Assembly (NCBI GenBank): GCA_014529385.2
Contig: CM043955.1
Span: forward strand, 143,355,640 to 143,415,639
From: Adiantum capillus-veneris
Taxonomy: Eukaryota > Streptophyta > Polypodiopsida > Polypodiales > Pteridaceae
DNA: 60,000 nt
Direction: 5' to 3'
Shown: positions 26,315 to 38,308 of the stretch, in pieces
How the letters are laid out: each line of letters opens with the position of its first letter
How positions within the stretch are numbered: position 1 is the first letter of the stretch
The notes under the pieces: generated by a model
Database searches by the model: none
Seen by the model: only the letters and a program-made list of their open reading frames with translations
What the model was told of the DNA's origin: nothing
Translations under genes and position numbers: made by a program

Positions 26315-26801
26315 TGGAATTGGAGCTGATCTCTTGAGATAGCTAATTCCAATGTTAGAAGATTTCAGCTAACTGGTGATGTATTAGTTCAGATAGTAGA
26401 CTGGACAAAGGAACAGAAACTGAACTGGAATACATCTACTAGAATAAGAACCAGACTATGTATTGAGAATGATATTCAGATTCAGAGTACTGAGTACAAA
26501 GTAAGTGTAACTGGAATATACTGTTGTAATTGGAATTATAGATGAAAGATTACAATGAGTATGATGTGTCTTATGAACAGAAAGATAGACAGAGTATAGC
26601 CGACAACAACTGCCAATGATTGACAACTCAAGTACAATTGCCAACAAATGCCACCAAAATGCTAACCCGATTACAATGTAATGGGCCCTATTTATATGCC
26701 TTGGGTTTACCATAGTAATTAACGTAGTAATTACTGACTGATTCACTGTCCGTCTCATATGAGAGCGTTCCCACCCAGTGAAATTGTCTCAGCCGTCTAC
26801 A
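26315..26801 (-). repeat. 3' LTR of H
   Basis: On the minus strand it runs TGTAGACGGCTGAG to CCAATTCCA. A TATA box (TATAAATAGGGCC) lies on the minus strand at about 26686-26698. It is preceded on the minus strand by the purine run AAGAAAGGAGGGAAGGA (26802-26818), the polypurine tract. Confidence 0.92.
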
Positions 26802-26818
26802 TCCTTCCCTCCTTTCTT

Positions 26819-29800
26819 GAATTTTGGCAAGATTCCAAAATTTTTGAAAAATTCCCGTGTTTGATTCTGGTTTGAAGCTGAAAAATCCACTGTCTGCTTC
26901 TGATGTTGGGGATTGGACTTGACCAATGATAGAGAACCAGATGGAAGGGTCAGTGTAGAGCTCTCATCATCGACACAGACGGATATCAATCTTCCAGCTG
27001 AGAAGGAAAAGGTCAGTGTAGAGATCTCATCGTCTACACAAACTGATATCAAACTTCCAGGTGAGGAAGAAAAAACTCCAGCTGAATTCAGAGATGGAAC
27101 TACCCAGTATCCTTCCATTGAACCATCTTCTGTTTACCCTTTGGCATGGATAGAGTCTGAGAAGTCCCAGTGCCAGCATTCTCCTTCTGAATGAGTCTGT
27201 AAATGGCCTCCTGCTCAAGCTGATCCCGCCTTTCTATGGTCATCTCATCTTCATAAGGCATAAGGGAATGATAGGTTTTGGTATCATGATCATAGAGCGT
27301 GCTTTTACCTTTGGTGATCCTAGTTCTGGCCGCTTGTGACAATGCGAAGCAGTATGGATCCATCCTTTTGGAAGAGGCTGATTGGTTTTGACCCGAGCTT
27401 CAAAAAGAATCTCAGCCATCTCTCTGTACTGTGGTGCTAGGCCTCCTTAGCTGCAATATCCTTTTCAGACAGTTTAGAGGACTCAACAGTAAGTTGCAGC
27501 CAACTGATTGGTGATCTTGGTCAGGCCTCTGATCTGAATCTTCCATTGACCCATACACAGCCGGATCCTCTGCATCTCCTCTTTCAGCTTGTGAATATCA
27601 TTAAGTTGGAGAGTATCGTTGAACAGTGTTTGCCAAGTTTTCCATTCCACAGTCGATCGCTCATACCAATCCTGGAGCTCATCAATAATCTTGAAATATG
27701 TAAGGAGATCGACTCGTTCTAGATGTTGAGGGTAAAGTGCTAGACAAAATCTTGGCAATTCTGTCTCTCTTGCTGGGAAGGCATATAAGAGAACTGGAGA
27801 ATCAGGCACAAATTCTAAGAAATTGAGAACAGTCTAGTTCTCTTGCTGCATCATTTTTCTGGTTATTCTGACCAGCTGAAACAGTTTGCGGAGAGCAGTT
27901 GCCCGTTCTCCGTCTGACATTCTAGTTTGAGGTCCCTTTACTAATGGCTGTCTAATCTTCAAGAATGGCATGCACTCTTTGATCCAAGACTTCTCTGGTG
28001 ATTTTCATCTGCACCAAAACCTCTTTCAACTGTTCCCTAACATCCTTCATACATTTGTAGGTTGGTTTGTTTCCCAGCAGAAGTTCTAATTCAAGAGCGA
28101 GAGAGCAACAATCTGTAGTAGACTGTCTTTGCAAATGTGGGTTGGTCACTCTCTCTTCAGCAACATTGATTATCCATTCAGGGACCCTTTCCAGCAGAGC
28201 TGGACTGTGCTGGGATGTGCAGGTAAATGGCAAGTTTCTTGATCATGAAAAGCTACCGATTTCCAGTGCTCCACCATTTCCCTGGCTCTGACATATAGTC
28301 GTTGAAAATGTTCCACATCAGATAGAAGATCATCATACTCCAGATATTGCCTGATTATGGGAGCCTGATGATGTCTGAATCGCTTGTTAAGGGTGATAAG
28401 CTGTAAGGAATTTTGTTGATCATCTGGTCCCTCATTGAGCTGGGACTGATTTGTTGGCTGATTCCTAGTGTGATGGGTCATTGTTCTTCTGACTGATGAT
28501 TGCCCAACTTCTATCCTTCATTCTGGCTTGACTGGTCTGGCTGTGAGACTGACCTCCTTCAGTTGGCCCTAGGCCACCAGTACCAGGTCGTGGAGGTGGA
28601 GATGGAGGTGAGGCATCATCATCATCATCATTAGTATGCCCTTTGTCTTGGTCATCCTCCTCCTTATCCGCTCCTTCATCCTTATCCTCTTCTTCTTCCT
28701 TATCTTCTTCTTCTTCCTTATCTTCTTCTGCTTCATCCAGGGAATTCTGCTGCTCAATATAATCCAGGATTTCTTGATTTTTTAGAGCACTATTATATTC
28801 AGCCACTTTGTCCTGCAAGTCACTCTGCATAGTCTCCATAAGAGACTTCAAGTTCTCCAGATCAAAAATAGCGTTGCCTGCTAGATTTAAAATTTCAGCC
28901 AGGCTATTATAATTATATCTGTCAGTGAGGGAAGCCTTCAGAGCTGTATGGAAAAGTAGCAAGGAGTTGAAGTCAACTCTCTTAATTTTCAGCATCGTTT
29001 TAGCCCGATCTACAGCTCTCTGTGCTTCATTCCTTTCTTCCTTCACAATCTACATATCAGACTCCGCCTTAGCTAACTTACTTTTCAATAGCTCAATAGC
29101 CATGTTTGAATGAGCTTCAAGTAGCTTATGGTGCAGATTCTGCTGGTCTCGTGCTTTCTTCATCTTTTGAATCTGGTCTTCAGCTTCGTTCAAGTCAGCT
29201 TTAGCCTTATTCAGTTCTTCTTCTGACCCTACAACATCCAGCATTTGTCCCATACAGTTGACAATAGTGTTCCATGAAGACTGGATGAGGACTGAACATC
29301 CATCATTGACAATAGATGGGTCAGAATCAGTGGGCTCATACACTGTAACCGGAGCCATATAGGGTAAGTCTGCATAATCAGCTTTCTGGAGGAAGAGACG
29401 CCCTTTCAGTGGATGGGTCTGCATCTGCTGCAACCTGTCCTTCTTTAACAAGTGCAAAGCTTCTTCATTATTTGGGATGAAAGACACCACCAAGTAGGGT
29501 TGGAGATGCTAGACCTTTGCCTTTGTCCAGTTGACCTTTACCCTTGTCCAGTTGTTCTTTGTCCGTAAGCCGTGTCCGTAAGCCGACTGTTTTGCTGCCT
29601 TCTCAGGAGTCACTGCTTTTGCCTGATCTTTGCCAATACCAGTAGCGACTGTAATATGTCCTACTGACTGGTTGACTTCAGTGCTTTGAGCTAGTTGTTT
29701 GTCAGCTTGGCTAACTATAGCCTTTTTAGTAGTCACGGTTTTGACTTGACTCTCTATCTGCTTCAGAAAAGCACTGCTCTTAGTCAGTGTTGTCTTTGGT

Positions 29801-31300
29801 TTCTTTGAACTGTCAGCCTGATCTTCGATGGCCTTCCTTTTCAGACCAGTTGGAGTGGTCTGACTGTCCGTGGCTTCTTCATCTGAAGAAAAATCAATAT
29901 TCTTGGATTCTGGAACTAGCTTCTCACTCCAAGCATTCTTACCTGGCCATGAGCATCTAGAGCAGTTGCCCAATATAAAAATTGCCAAACATACCAAGCT
30001 TTAAAAACACTCTGAGACTTTAATTTGGCAGTTTTTTGAAGCACGTTCTGTGAGACAGGATCTGAGAAAGGTTGATAGAGACCTTTGAATCCAATGTCTT
30101 GGCCAGCAGCATAGAAAAAACTTTCTTGGACACATATGCTGGATTATTTTTAAGACTCACTGCTTCAGCTACAAACCTGTAAGTAGTAGAAGCCTCCAAT
30201 CCTACCACTGGAATCCCTTGACCACTGGATTTTCTTTTGGGTTTATCCACTTCATCCTCCTTTAGGACTATACTGATCTGCTGTGGGGTTGCCACAGACG
30301 GCTTGGGCTCATTTGGCATCCAAAATGAAAAAGCAATGTCTTCTGGTGTAGCAGACACTTTTTTACCGTACACCATAGCACTACCATCTTCGGCATTGAA
30401 AGAGTCAAGAACCTGCTTTATGATGGCTGCATCAAAAGCAATTTGTGTAGCTTGCAAAACTACCCGTAGATCCCATAGTTGCAGCAAAGCCATAGCTTGG
30501 TCGGTGAACACGTAGCACTGAATCTTGCTATAAGGAATGATGGGAAGGCTTTGCAGTAGCGACAATGGCTTGGGTTTCATAGAGAGATTCCTGCATCTTG
30601 TCTGAACGCTTCTTCCTACCCATACACTATGAAGAGGACGAAACAGGTGAGGAAGAGGAAGACTTACTTGATGCTTCAAAGCCGTACCTAGGTGTTGCTG
30701 GCAAAGCTAGTCGATAGTCAACTGTCTCCTTGGAAGATGAAGTCTGTGGCTGTAGCGAAGATACCTCAGAGCTTGGCGATTTGGCGAATGAACAACGAGA
30801 GGAAATCGTCGCGCAAGAGATTTGTGAGGAAAAATGCCGATTGTCCTTATTGTTATACGCGTTCGTGCTATAAAAGCTCCACCACTCGCTACTCCTAGAC
30901 TTGTGTGCATCGCTGCTATCATGGCAGACATGCATTGGACAAGACTTCTACCCATCCTTGAAATGATTACTATTGGTGTGCCATCTGATCGTTGGGCTCT
31001 TAAAAATTGAAAAGTGTGTTCCCACTGATACTGGACTGGTTCCCAGTTTAGCTTGATCACACTGGTACTGATCCTGTGATCAGTCTAGTTTGGTCCTTCT
31101 GGCACTGGTTCTAAAACTAGAACTGGCTGCACATGAAAAAGCCCAAAAATTGAAAAGTGTGTTCCCACTGATACTGGACTAGTTCCCAGTCTAGCTTGAT
31201 CACACTGGTACTGATCCTGGGATCAGTCTAGTTTGGTACTTCTGGCACTGGTTCTGAAACTAGAACTGGCTGCACATGAAAAAGCCCAAAAATATATGAT
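26819..31300 (-). pseudogene. Extra ORF of H downstream of integrase, broken coiled-coil-rich protein
   Basis: After integrase, H carries about 4.4 kb of coding-like minus-strand sequence in successive frames. A Ser-rich start and a 219-aa frame (30020-30679, with IQCYVFTDQAMALLQLWDL) come first. Then a Lys/Thr-rich 162-aa frame lies at 29509-29997. A 147-aa frame ending in a predicted coiled coil (EEELNKAKADLNEAEDQIQ) lies at 29050-29493. A 193-aa frame with an acidic EED repeat and a Pro-rich patch lies at 28465-29046. Further helical pieces lie at 28170, 27952, 27483 and 27100. No signal peptide or membrane segment is evident, so an envelope role is not supported. The position matches the additional ORFs of plant Tat-type elements. 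The frames are separated by only a few frameshifts or stops, so one protein of roughly 1,300 aa is inferred. Confidence 0.6.
31002..31290. repeat. 143-bp tandem duplication between integrase and the extra ORF of H
   Basis: Two near-identical copies starting AAAAATTGAAAAGTGTG at 31002 and 31145, each ending with GCACATGAAAAAGCCC. They lie between the integrase end (about 31326) and the extra ORF. Confidence 0.93.
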
Positions 31301-31325
31301 TATGGTATCTCTTGATCTTCAGTTC

Positions 31326-32540
31326 CTAATTCCCGAGTACCTTGTTCCTGGACAGACTCTCTAGCTTCTGAATAGTAGAGCTTGATCTTCGCACCATTAT
31401 ATACTCTGGTAGCAGTAATCCAGATAGATCTTTCAGTCTTACTGTGCCATTGGAGAAGACCCAGTCTACCTCAAATGGTCCTGCCAAGGAAATCTTTAGG
31501 TTTCGCTTCTTTGGACCCAATCTAGACTGATATAGAAGCACCAAATCCCCTTTCTGAAATTCCTGGACCTTAATTCGGCGATCATGCGAGTGCTTCCTTT
31601 GTTGCTGAACAATTTCTTGTTCCAGCATAGCCCGTTCCCTGAGTTCATCTAACTGCATAAGTTCATCTAAGCACTTTTTCAGATTGTGGTTGAAGTCTAA
31701 GCCATACTTCACAGCCATTCTCAGACTTGGGATAACAAACTCCATAGGAACCACAGCTTCAGTGCCATACACCATTCTAAATGGTGTCAACCGAGTAGTG
31801 ACCTTGTAAGTTGTCCTATACGCCCATAAAGCAGTCTGGAGTTTCAAGTCCACTGGTATGGCTTCTTCTGCACAACCTTAGTGAGAATAGTCGTGATTGT
31901 CTTGTTACTACTTTCAGCCTATCCATTGCATCTGGGATAATAAGGAGTAGATTTTCGATGCTTGATTGAAAACATATCCACTAGAATCTCCATGGTGTCA
32001 TTGATAAAATGTGTTCCTTGGTCTGTCACAATCTCTACCAGAAATCCATATCTACAGACAATATTCTCAAATAGAAACCTTGCAGTTGACTTGGCTGTGT
32101 GTCAGGAAGAGTCTTAGCTTCAACCCACTTAGTGACATAACAAGTAGCCATTACTATGTACTTGTTATTTCTGGGGGTAACCTTCTTAAAAGGTCCCATA
32201 AAATCTAAACCCCATTTCAAGAACACACCCAATGGTTGTACTGGCGTTAAAGGAGTCATATCTGCACCTGTAGGTCTACCCATTCTTTGGCATATGTCGC
32301 AGGTTTTACAAAAACTTCTAACATCAAAAATTAATGTTTGTCACCATAGACCAGCTTGCAGAATTTCTTGTAGGTAACTTCATTGGAAAAATGTCCACAA
32401 GATTCGCCATTATGTGCCTCTGAAATAACTTGCATTCTCCCTTCCATAGGCACACAATGCCGAAGAATACCATCAACACCTAATCGACAGAGTGACCCTC
32501 AGATGATAGTAAACTTCAAGATTTTGATGACCAAAGCTTT
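31326..32540 (-). pseudogene. Integrase of H
   Basis: Reading on the minus strand, an HHCC zinc-binding remnant with CKTCDICQRMGRPT is followed by the catalytic core start WGLDFMGPF (first catalytic Asp) and ATCYVTKWVEA (32035-32283). A broken middle follows, then a 175-aa frame at 31326-31853 with LQTALWAYRTTYKVTT and FRMVYGTEAVVP, and a C-terminal segment KGDLVLLYQSRLGPKKRNLK and GPFEVDWV. The order and motifs are those of Ty3/gypsy integrases. Frameshifts near 31860 and 32280 inactivate it. Confidence 0.88.
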
Positions 32541-32543
32541 CTT

Positions 32544-33078
32544 CTAGTTCTGCTTCCAGTCCTTGGGGAAAGCGCCTTGAGAAAGAAACTGATAGACATC
32601 ATACCATTCAGGGTCAACCGCTTCTCCTGCTTCCAGCTGAAATAAGTCAGCATCCACTGGTTCATCCCTCAAGGGTGCTTTTGAATAACCCTTAGTACTT
32701 CTGGACAGGAAATCAGCTCCACAGTGATTCTTACCAGGCTTATGAAAAATTTTGAATTCAAACTCCATTAGGAACATCACCTGCCTTGAATAATGACTTT
32801 ATTGATCAAGAACAGAAGAGCCTGATGATCCACATAAAAATGGAATAGTTTGCCTAACAAGTAATTTCTGAACTTTGTAGCGCTAAAAACCATTCCAAGG
32901 GCTTCTTGGTTAGTGGTTGTATAACCTTGTTCAGCCTGACTGAATCTGTGACTAGCAAAATAAACAGGATAATCAGTACTTCCATCTGGTTGAGCCAATA
33001 TCGCCCCCATTGCCAGTCCTGAAGCGTCCACATGTACATGGAAGGGTGGATGCATGAATAGGTGGACCAAAAACCTTG
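32544..33078 (-). pseudogene. RNase H of H (RT/RNase H C-terminal part)
   Basis: Two minus-strand frames. HVHVDASGLAMGAILAQ, HRFSQAEQGYTTTNQEALGMVFS and FYVDHQALLFLINK lie at 32777-33070. EFEFKIFHKPGKNHCGADFLSR lies at 32544-32780. These are the usual RNase H and connector motifs of Ty3/gypsy pol. Its N-terminal neighbour (the RT thumb) lies 11.9 kb away at 44948 because of insertion G. About 70 residues between thumb and RNase H are missing. Confidence 0.92.
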
Positions 33079-33189
33079 TCCCGGACAGAGGTTTTATAAC
33101 CGGTACATAAAACCATCTCTATTAGTTCAATTCGATATATTCTTTTGAACAGATTTTTAATTAAATATAGAATTTCCACAGCTTTTTGT

Positions 33190-33322
33190 TAGATATAGAA
33201 GACGGCTCTGTACCTCTTAACTATGCACGCCAGCCAACTCTTTACACCATTACTATTTCCACGTCTCTTTTTCAAATATAGAAGACGGCTCTGTAGCTCT
33301 TAACTATGCACGTCACCCAGCT
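33190..33322 (+). repeat. Short tandem duplication upstream of the transposase-like gene
   Basis: ATATAGAAGACGGCTCTGTA..CTCTTAACTATGCACG occurs twice, starting at about 33192 and 33278. It is in the position of a promoter or terminal region of G. No further function can be read from it. Confidence 0.85.
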
Positions 33323-33484
33323 CTTTGTCTTCCCGCTCTCTTGTTTTCCTGTCTCTCTCTAACTCTCTGTGTAGGAGCACAGATTGTTGTTTTACTTTGT
33401 AGGCCTATCACACATCTATTGCTGTCATATACTACTCTTGCTCTCTGTAGGCCTATCACCTCGCTCAATCTCTCCCTCTCTAGC

Positions 33485-36400
33485 ATGGAGCAAGAATCTC
33501 ACATTGTATGTGGCTGCTCTCAACCTCACTGTGAACTGTGTGCTAGGTATGCTGTTGATTTGGTCAAGGAATATCATGCTAGGAGAAAGAGGGAGCAGCG
33601 TGCTAAGAACAAGCTTGAGCAGGTAGCACATGAGGAAGATAATGATCAAAATGGTGCTAATGATGCAAAGTGTCAAAGACTTTGCAATGACCTTGTTATG
33701 CTCTTCAATCGGCGTACAAAGGCCCTCGATGTTGCATCACGCTCAGATATTTTGAGCAAGTTTGTCAATCATCCTTCTCTTAGAGACCTTGAAATGCCCA
33801 TGGCACAAACAACCTTCGTTGAAGCCATACGCAACACAATAGATGCAATCAAATTACCCAAGCGCGGACAGGAGCTCTTTCTTAAAAGGTTCATCACCAC
33901 AATGCTTATGAATGTTGAGTGTACATCTACCTCAAAAGTGAATGTTTCAGCTGCATCTAAGTTGCTAAATTTGCACAAGAGGAACTTCATATCTGAAAAA
34001 AATCGGTTGAGGGCAGCAGATGATGGCAATTTGCCAATCTCTTTGTGTGCTCGACAGCCCATGGATCGTGGCTTCATAACACCTGATGAGAAAGAGTTGA
34101 TCTTCTCTTTTTGGATGTCTAACACTCGTGTTTCACCCAATAAGAAGGATGTGTGCAGAAAGCGTATTGGAAGAAATTCATATGTCAAACATCCTGTGCA
34201 TCTTCTTGAACAATCTCTGGTAATAACTTGCTTCACTACATCCATTTTTGTTTTCTAATATTTGCATTCATGACCTATATTCACTATAAATGGGTTGATA
34301 AGAGTAGATATGAAATCGGATATGAAGGAAGTTATAAATGGAAATAAGGGGAATCTGTATTTGGTCCTAGACTAAGAGTAGATAAATATTGGATGTGAAG
34401 GAGAATATAAATGGAAACATAGTTTTTATCATATGCGTATGTTTGTTGAAACATACGTTTGCAGATGCATACTTTCACACGCGTATGATATGTATAAACT
34501 GGTTAGGTAAAAAACTGGTTTACATAACCAGTAAAAATCTTTTAACACCTATTTCTCACTGGTATACATAGTGGTTAAGTGTTCACATGTACTCGTCAAG
34601 TGTTCACATGTACTGTTTGTCATGTCATATAGGTAAAAAACATATCTGTTTGAAAGGAAAATACTGGTTTCCATATCCAGTAATTTTTTTTGTACACTTA
34701 TTTCTCACTGGTATACATCGTGATTAAGTACTCACATGTACTGGTTAGGTAAATAGTATACCAGTTTTAAATGAAAAGACTGGTTTACATTAGCAGTCAG
34801 AACATTTGAACTGGTTGACACTTATATACCACTGGTACGTACCAAGGACATGTGTTCATTTTTTTTAACACATTTTTCTCACTGGTATACATCGTGGTTA
34901 AGTGCTTACATGTATTGGTTAGTAAATAACATAGCGGTTTTAAATGAAAAGACTGGTTTACATCAGCAGTAAGAATATTTGAACAAGTTGACACTTATAT
35001 ATCACTGGTATGTACCAAGGACATGTGTTAATTTATTTTAACACTAATTTCTCACTGGTATACATTGTGGTTAAGTGCTCACTTGTACTGGTTAGGTAAA
35101 TAACATACCGGTTTTAAATGAAAAGACTGGTTTACATCAACAGTAAGAACATTTGCACTGGTTGACACTTATATACCACTGGAACGTACCAAGGACATGT
35201 GTTCATTTTTTTAACCCTTATTTTTCACTGGTACACATCATGGGTAAGTGCTCACATGTACTGGTTATAAGGTAAATAATATACCGGTTTTAAATGAAAA
35301 GACTGGGTTACATCAGTAGTAAGAACATTTGCACTGGTTGACACTTATATACCACTGGTACGTACCAATGACATGTGTTCATTTTCTTTAACACTTATTT
35401 CTCACTGGTATACATCGTGGTTAAGTGCTCACTTGTACTGGTTAGGTAAATAACATACCGGTTTTAAATGAAAAGACTGGTTTACATTAGCAGTCAGAAC
35501 ATTTGAACTGGTTGACACTTATATACCACTGGTACGTACCAAGGACATGTGTTCATTTTTTTAACCCTTATTTTTCACTGGTACACATCATGGGTAAGTG
35601 CTCACATGTACTGGTTAGGTAAATAACATACCGGTTTTAAATGAAAAAACTGGTTTACATCAGCAGTAAGAACATTTGAGCTGGTTGACACTTATATACC
35701 ACTGGTACGTACCAAGGGCATGTAATTCTTTTTAAAGCTTATTTATCACTGGTATACATCCTGGTTAAGTGCTCACTTGTACTGGTTAGGTAAATAACAT
35801 ACCGGTTATAAATGAAAAGACTGGTTTACATCAGCAGTAAGAACATTTGCACTGGTTGACACTTATATACCACTGGTATGTACCAAGGACATGTGTTCAT
35901 ATATACTGGTTTACCTAACCAATTAAGTGAAAAAACATAGTGGTTTGAAATAAAAATACTGGTTTATAGTAATGTAAGAGTTTTCCTCAAAACCTGCAGT
36001 TTTCTTCAATGTTCTTTAACCATATATGTCTTTCATTGTAGGTGGAGCTCTTTCTCAACTTCAAAGAACAATACCCTGAAATTGTAATAAGGCAGCGGGC
36101 GTTTGAGTACATAAAGCCATATTTTGTGCGGAAATTGAGAGACCGATATACTTGCTGCTGCATTTCACATGTTCAAATGTCCTTCCTAAAGGATGCCTTA
36201 AATCACATGTGAAGTTCTGTATTCGGTCTGCATGGAAAAGCTTGCCATTGTCAATGCAACATATGCAAAGACAATGGTGGATGCAAGGCACCAAAAAACC
36301 CTATCAAGAGTGTCACAGCCTTATTGGACTCTATACTGTGTCCTAAATCAGATACGTCCACCTTCCATGCCCTTGCTTGCTTGAGTGGTCAATGTAAAAG

Positions 36401-38142
36401 GTGTGGCCCGGATAAGTTAGACTTTTGTGCTGTAGAGGCTGCATTTATTTCTAAAAAGATTGTGGTGAATATTTTTGAGGACCTAGAAGTAGGAGCTGCG
36501 CGTGACGGTCTGAAGAAGAAAAAGAAAGTCTTGTCGCATAAGGAAATATCATGCCAGGATCTCTCAGTCATGTTCAAAGACCATCTTAAGAAATACATAA
36601 TGCATAATTTTGTGTATAGATGGCAAGCAGAACAATATAAGGAATGTATACAAAGCTTTCTAGAAGATGTTGTTGTGTCAGTTGTTGACTTTGCTGAAAA
36701 TTATAGTTTCAAAGAACAAAATGAGATTCAGTCCATGCACTGGTATTCAAATCAAGTAACTATTTTTGTGCACATAACATATTTCCGAATTGCAGGTAAC
36801 GACATCACCCTAGATCAATATTATTTCTTTTGTATTAAGCCTTCAATAATTTTTGATTTTTATATTATGCAGGTGACATCCACAAGACAATTCACTTCCT
36901 CATTTCAGATGACAAGCAACATGACACACATTTTGTTCAACACTGTTTTCTGAAACATGCAGAATGGCTAAAGCAATTTGGTCTAAACATAAAACGTCAT
37001 TGGGTATGGTCTGATGGAGCAGCTTCACAATTCAAAGCAAGAAGACCATTCTATTTCCTTGCCAGGTATGCCATGTTCTAACAAACATTATCTGAAGGTG
37101 GTTTTAATATAGAGACCTATAATAGTGGCATTAAAGTTGTAATAAAATGCTTGTCTAACATCAGTAATATTATAATGCGTGTTTTTTTTTGGTAATTTTA
37201 TCATGCCAAGAGTATTAATCTTCTTCTATCCATTGAATAAATTGCAAAATATAGTGTTTTTACGGGATGGAAAATGTCTTAGAACTTTTTTGGATCCGGA
37301 CATGGTAAGGGAGAACACGACGGTGCGGGAGCAGTGATAAAAAGGTCTTTAACTCAATACCAATTGCAGCCAAAGTGCCCAAAGATAGACTGTGCTACAG
37401 ATGTTGTGGCATTATTGAGACGGACCTTGTCAGATGGTGCTATGCCACCTATGCATCCCAGGCCCGTTATGTAAGCAGGATTTTTTGGGTGATTGAATTG
37501 GGAGATGTCGAAAGGGGAAAAAATTGGGATGTGAAGACTGTTAAAAATACCTGCTCAATGCACTCTGTTTCTGCATATTCAGAGCATGATACAACTGCTT
37601 TGAGAACACGTTCACTATCTTGTTTCTGTAGTGTATGTAAACAGGAAAAGTGGAGGAGATGTGTGAGCAAGTCACACGTTCCTTTCTAGACATACCTTAT
37701 TTTGGAGCCTACTGAGGAAGGGGAAGACGATGACGACGAAATAAATGAGGATGCAGCATATGAAGGACACTATGACACCCTCAGTCAAGCTCTTATTGTT
37801 GGTGATAATTTTGTTGTTCCCGCACCAAATGACAATGAAGAAAAAGTGGATTTCTATATAGTGAAATGCACTGCAGCTATTCAAGAGTTTCATTCAGACG
37901 CTGAAGATGACTGGGGAAATATCATTGGGCGAGGATCCTATGCTATCAAAGGGTTTTACTATCGTATGATAAATGAGCAGACCTACGAGCTTTTGGACAA
38001 AAAGCCAGAGGTGTTCATATATTCACATCTTGTTCGGGCAATCAAAATCCCCATGATACCCCATCCCAGCAACTCTAAACTATATACAATATCACTTGAT
38101 GTCAGTGAGTCTATCTACAATAGTATGCCTTTTGAGTTGTAA
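33485..38142 (+). pseudogene. Spliced transposase-like gene in insertion G
   Basis: I place exons at 33485-34219, 36042-36795, 36873-37065 and 37255-38142, with GT..AG introns. Upstream in-frame codons from 33341 look like 5' UTR, so the start MEQESHIVCG is preferred. Exon 1 has a Cys/His start and a helical region. Exon 2 has FEYIKPYFVRKLRDRYTCCC, a Cys-rich block and EIQSMHWYSNQV. Exon 3 has FLISDDKQHDTHFVQHC and WVWSDGAASQFKARRPFYFLAR. Exon 4 has NFFGSGHGKGEHDGAGAVIKR, then a segment ending SCFCSVC and an acidic C-terminus. The SDG..QFK and HGKG..DGAGA blocks are shared by a family of plant and animal transposon-like proteins whose formal name I cannot give. Damage: an in-frame TGA at 36209, a TAG at 37280 where Trp is expected, and a frameshift near 37410-37470. 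Nearly complete but apparently inactive. Confidence 0.7.
34560..35910 (+). repeat. 174-bp tandem array in intron 1 of the transposase-like gene
   Basis: Seven copies, marked by TAAATGAAAAGACTGG at about 34768, 34941, 35115, 35291, 35465, 35638 and 35809 (periods 171-176). Each unit carries several ACTGGT/ACCAGT-type words: CACTGGTATACAT, TACTGGTTAGGTAAATA, ATACCGGTTTTAAATG and CACTGGTACGTACCA. The array fills most of the 1.8-kb intron. Confidence 0.95.
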
Positions 38143-38205
38143 CCATCTTAAGAAATGCATAAAGCATAATTTTGTGTATATCTGCCTATTACTGTAAACT
38201 GAATT

Positions 38206-38217
38206 GTCTCCCTCTCC

Positions 38218-38302
<85 letters not shown>
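38206..38302. repeat. (CT)n tract at the left end of the LINE
   Basis: About 45 CT units with one TTT interruption, between the transposase-like gene end and the LINE. Another CT tract (40243-40268) lies at the LINE's right end. Confidence 0.95.

Positions 38303-38306
<4 letters not shown>

Positions 38307-38308
<2 letters not shown>

Noticed and set aside
26819-31300. Retroviral-type envelope gene after integrase in H
   Set aside because: No signal peptide or membrane-spanning segment is visible. The content is coiled-coil, acidic and Lys-rich.
38172-38306. N-terminal 45 residues of the 660-aa frame containing the LINE RT
   Set aside because: They are the CT tract read in frame (LSLSLS); LINE homology begins only after it, so I start the LINE frame at 38307.
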